Shown: piece by piece, positions 11,515-13,021 of the stretch
How the letters are laid out: each line of letters starts with the position of its first letter
Position numbering within the stretch: position 1 is the first letter of the stretch
Assembly: GCA_052387955.1 (NCBI GenBank)
Contig: JBQTIQ010000078.1
Span: forward strand, 1 to 13,021
Source: JBQTIQ01 sp052387955
GTDB lineage: Bacteria > Actinomycetota > Acidimicrobiia > Acidimicrobiales > JACDCH01
Direction of reading: 5' to 3'
DNA length: 13,021 nucleotides
Notes under the pieces: generated by a model
The model's input: only the letters and a program-made list of their open reading frames with translations
What the model was told of the DNA's origin: nothing
The model's database searches: none
Made by a program: the position numbers and the translations under genes

Positions 11515-12173
11515 GGCAGGGCGTCCAGGCCGAGCTCGTCACCGTCGCGCCAGAGGTGCGCCCCGCCGGCGCCGAGCATCCGCCACGCGCCCTCGGGGTC
11601 GCGTACCAGCGCGGTCCGCTCGTCCACGCCCGCCAGCAGGAGGCCGGCCGGCGCCAGCCGGCGGGTCCGCTGGCCCTTCTCGGAGGACCAGGCGTCGAAG
11701 TGGGGGATGACGGTCATGCCCACGACGACCCCCAGGCCGAGGGTGAAGGCCCCGCCCCGGGGGTCGACCATCGGGTCGCACATGACCATGGCCCCCGCCG
11801 ACGTCCCCGCCACCACCGCCCCTGCGTTCCACGCCTCGACGAGGGCGCTCCACACCGGGGAGTCCTTGAGGACCGAACGCAGGTGCATCGGCGACGCCCC
11901 GGCCAGGTAGATGAAGCGGGCCTGGCGCACCGCGTCCACGTTGTCGGCGCTCATGGCGTCGGGCCGCGACAGCACCATCAGGCCCCGGGCCTTGGCCCCG
12001 AGCCGCCCGAACCACTCCTCGGCCGCCGCCACCGTCCGGTCCGGGTGCTCGTAGGCCGCGCCCGTGGGCAGGACCAGTACCTCGTCGGCCCCCGACCGCT
12101 CGAGCAGCTCACGGTCGAATTCGCACCCCTCGCTCCACTCGTCCCCCCCGACGAGCGCCAACGGGCCGCTCAT
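11511..12173 (-). CDS. Peptidase S51 (dipeptidase E/cyanophycinase)-like protein
   Basis: A 220-residue cytoplasmic protein of the class I glutamine-amidotransferase-like fold that uses Ser instead of Cys. The first strand/turn is MSGPLALVGGDEW. The nucleophile elbow is GTSAGAMVM (123-131) with Ser125. IPHFDAW (156-162) supplies the likely catalytic His158, and acidic residues in MCDPMVDPRGG (131-141) could complete the triad. GVDERTALV (182-190) matches the cyanophycinase-type GxDExTA segment. S51 members cleave aspartyl dipeptides or cyanophycin; 220 residues is nearer dipeptidase E, and many actinobacterial members have no assigned substrate, so I give no gene symbol. The frame stays open to 12491, but ATG 12173 has GGGGGA 3 nt upstream and starts at the conserved strand. 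It is 106 nt downstream of the methyltransferase gene on the same strand; the stop abuts an inverted repeat. Confidence 0.85.
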   Translation of the reverse strand: MSGPLALVGGDEWSEGCEFDRELLERSGADEVLVLPTGAAYEHPDRTVAAAEEWFGRLGAKARGLMVLSRPDAMSADNVDAVRQARFIYLAGASPMHLRSVLKDSPVWSALVEAWNAGAVVAGTSAGAMVMCDPMVDPRGGAFTLGLGVVVGMTVIPHFDAWSSEKGQRTRRLAPAGLLLAGVDERTALVRDPEGAWRMLGAGGAHLWRDGDELGLDALP

Positions 12174-12279
12174 CGGTCCCCCAGCGTCGTCTGCCCCCCG
12201 CGGCGGCTCGAGCTGACCGGCACGAGCGGCAACCGACGAGCGGGACCGCACCGTGCTGATGGTCCGCTGGCGCGCTCGC

Positions 12280-12897
12280 TCATGAGCTGCTCTCGGCAGA
12301 CCGGTCGGCGACACCTTGCACGAAGGTCGAGAACGGCCACGGGATGGGCATGGTGAGCCTTTCGCAGTCGGCGAGGACGAAGCCAGCGCGGCGGAGGGCG
12401 CCGGGGACGTCACGTTCGGCGCGCCGGCCCGTCCACATGCGCACGGCCGGCGACAGCGCTCGCTGAGCCTGGCCGGCAACCCCGGCGGCACCGGTCGGTT
12501 CGAGGAAGAACAGGCGGCCCTGTTCGGTCAGCACGTCGAGCACCAGGTCGAGGGCGATGTCGAGGTTGTCGGCCCGGGACAGCTGCAGGACGGAGACGAC
12601 CGCGTCGTAGCGTTCGCCACCGCGGGCCACCGCCGCCAGGTCGGCGTCTCGGACCGACACCTCGGTCGCGGCCCCCGCGGCTCGGCGCCGCAGGCGGTCG
12701 CCGTGCTCCTCCGCCGTGGTCAGCACGGTGACCTCGTCGGCGTCGGGGTACAGGTCGGCATGGCCGACGCAGCCTCCGAGGTCGAGGACCCGTCCCCGGG
12801 CCTGGCCCAGCAGCCGGCGTCGGCGGACGCGCAACGACCGCAACGCCAGCGGCGCCAGGCGGCGCTCGTAGCCCGAAGGAAAGGCGATGTCCGGCAT
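12280..12897 (-). CDS. Class I SAM-dependent methyltransferase
   Basis: A 205-residue cytoplasmic methyltransferase with a Rossmann-like fold. Motif I, the SAM-binding glycine loop, is RVLDLGGCVGH (36-46). The acidic end of strand 2 is not obvious, since the sequence VTVLTTAEEHGDRLRRR (57-73) offers only T/E residues. Motif II/III follow as VRDADLAAV (82-90) and YDAVVSVLQLSRADN (97-111), then GRLFFLEPTG (127-136), where FLEP replaces the FLEH seen in many type-11 enzymes, and a late HxxxDxxxAL-like helix (RDVPGALRRAGFVL). The variable C-terminal part (MPIPWPFSTFVQGVA) would bind the substrate. The substrate is unknown. The start ATG 12897 has no strong SD; TAGGGT lies 9 nt upstream. It lies upstream of the S51 peptidase gene. 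Confidence 0.85.
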   Translation of the reverse strand: MPDIAFPSGYERRLAPLALRSLRVRRRRLLGQARGRVLDLGGCVGHADLYPDADEVTVLTTAEEHGDRLRRRAAGAATEVSVRDADLAAVARGGERYDAVVSVLQLSRADNLDIALDLVLDVLTEQGRLFFLEPTGAAGVAGQAQRALSPAVRMWTGRRAERDVPGALRRAGFVLADCERLTMPIPWPFSTFVQGVADRSAESSS

Positions 12898-12906
12898 CCG
12901 GCCCGC

Positions 12907-12912
12907 ACCCTA
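12907..12912 (-). promoter_or_regulatory. Putative -10 (TAGGGT) for the methyltransferase gene
   Basis: On the minus strand TAGGGT fits TANNNT and ends 9 nt before the ATG at 12897, which lacks a clear SD. No convincing -35 is seen upstream. Part of the leaderless-start pattern also seen at asd, the cyclophilin and the lipoprotein. Confidence 0.35.
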
Positions 12913-12931
12913 ACTGTGCTAGCTGCGTCCC

Positions 12932-12955
12932 CCGGCCACGGCGCGGCGTGGCCGG
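12932..12955. repeat. Perfect 9-bp-stem hairpin
   Basis: CCGGCCACG (12932-12940) and CGTGGCCGG (12947-12955) pair perfectly around a 6-nt loop. It lies just upstream of the methyltransferase promoter candidate on the minus strand, with no T-run on either side. It could be an operator for that gene or the end of a gene lying beyond the window. The rest of 12898-13021 shows nothing I can call. Confidence 0.7.
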
Positions 12956-13021
12956 CCCCCACCCACGCCAGGTGGAGTTGGCGGACCGACCAGGTTGTCA
13001 CCCGACGCTCATAGCCCCCGC

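Noticed and set aside
11511..12491. Longer S51 peptidase starting near 12491
   Set aside because: The extra 106 residues overlap the methyltransferase gene in another frame, are Arg/Pro/Ser-rich, and the ATG at 12173 has an SD and begins at the conserved first strand.

Overview
This is a GC-rich bacterial chromosome segment, most likely from an actinobacterium. A place near the Acidimicrobiia (Ilumatobacter/Iamia-type) is my inference. It rests on the very high GC content, a BldD-type regulator with a cyclic-di-GMP signature, a Thr-rich linker in a membrane-anchored cyclophilin, an actinobacterial-type lytic transglycosylase, and a mixture of Shine-Dalgarno and apparently leaderless genes. 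I see no phage, plasmid, CRISPR, tRNA or rRNA gene. The first ~100 bases are almost pure G/C and look like an unreliable contig end.

Layout, left to right. (1) 1-2609, plus strand: the 3' part of a GT4 glycosyltransferase, a second GT4 glycosyltransferase coupled to it by an ATGA overlap, and a small putative lipoprotein. (2) 2637-5062, minus strand: in transcription order, a FrnE/DsbA-like dithiol oxidoreductase, a lytic transglycosylase, a small BON-like protein preceded by a 16-codon upstream ORF, and a four-helix membrane protein. (3) 5063-5307: a divergent intergenic region with a 21-bp direct repeat, leading to a plus-strand MazG-like protein (5308-5589). (4) 5703-8571, minus strand: a bldD-like regulator, then lysC (aspartate kinase, with a convincing internal start for the beta subunit), then asd. 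This is the opening of the aspartate-family amino-acid pathway behind a c-di-GMP-type regulator. (5) 8709-9581, plus strand: a membrane-anchored cyclophilin whose 3' end overlaps convergently with a minus-strand PAS/GAF histidine kinase (9568-11196). (6) 11197-11510: a non-coding stretch holding a 168-bp segment bounded by 16-bp near-perfect inverted repeats. (7) 11511-12897, minus strand: an S51-type serine peptidase/class I GATase-like protein and a SAM methyltransferase, then an intergenic end with a 9-bp stem hairpin.

The genes are mostly housekeeping or envelope functions: polysaccharide glycosylation, peptidoglycan cleavage, extracytoplasmic or redox folding, and lysine/threonine/methionine/diaminopimelate supply. 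LysC and Asd catalyse consecutive steps towards diaminopimelate, a peptidoglycan building block. The most informative signals are regulatory: leaderless -10 elements abutting several starts, the lysC internal start, a sigma-28-like promoter before bldD, repeated motifs in the bldD/cyclophilin divergent region, and the inverted-repeat segment before the histidine kinase. I did not find a clear, wholly new multi-gene system.
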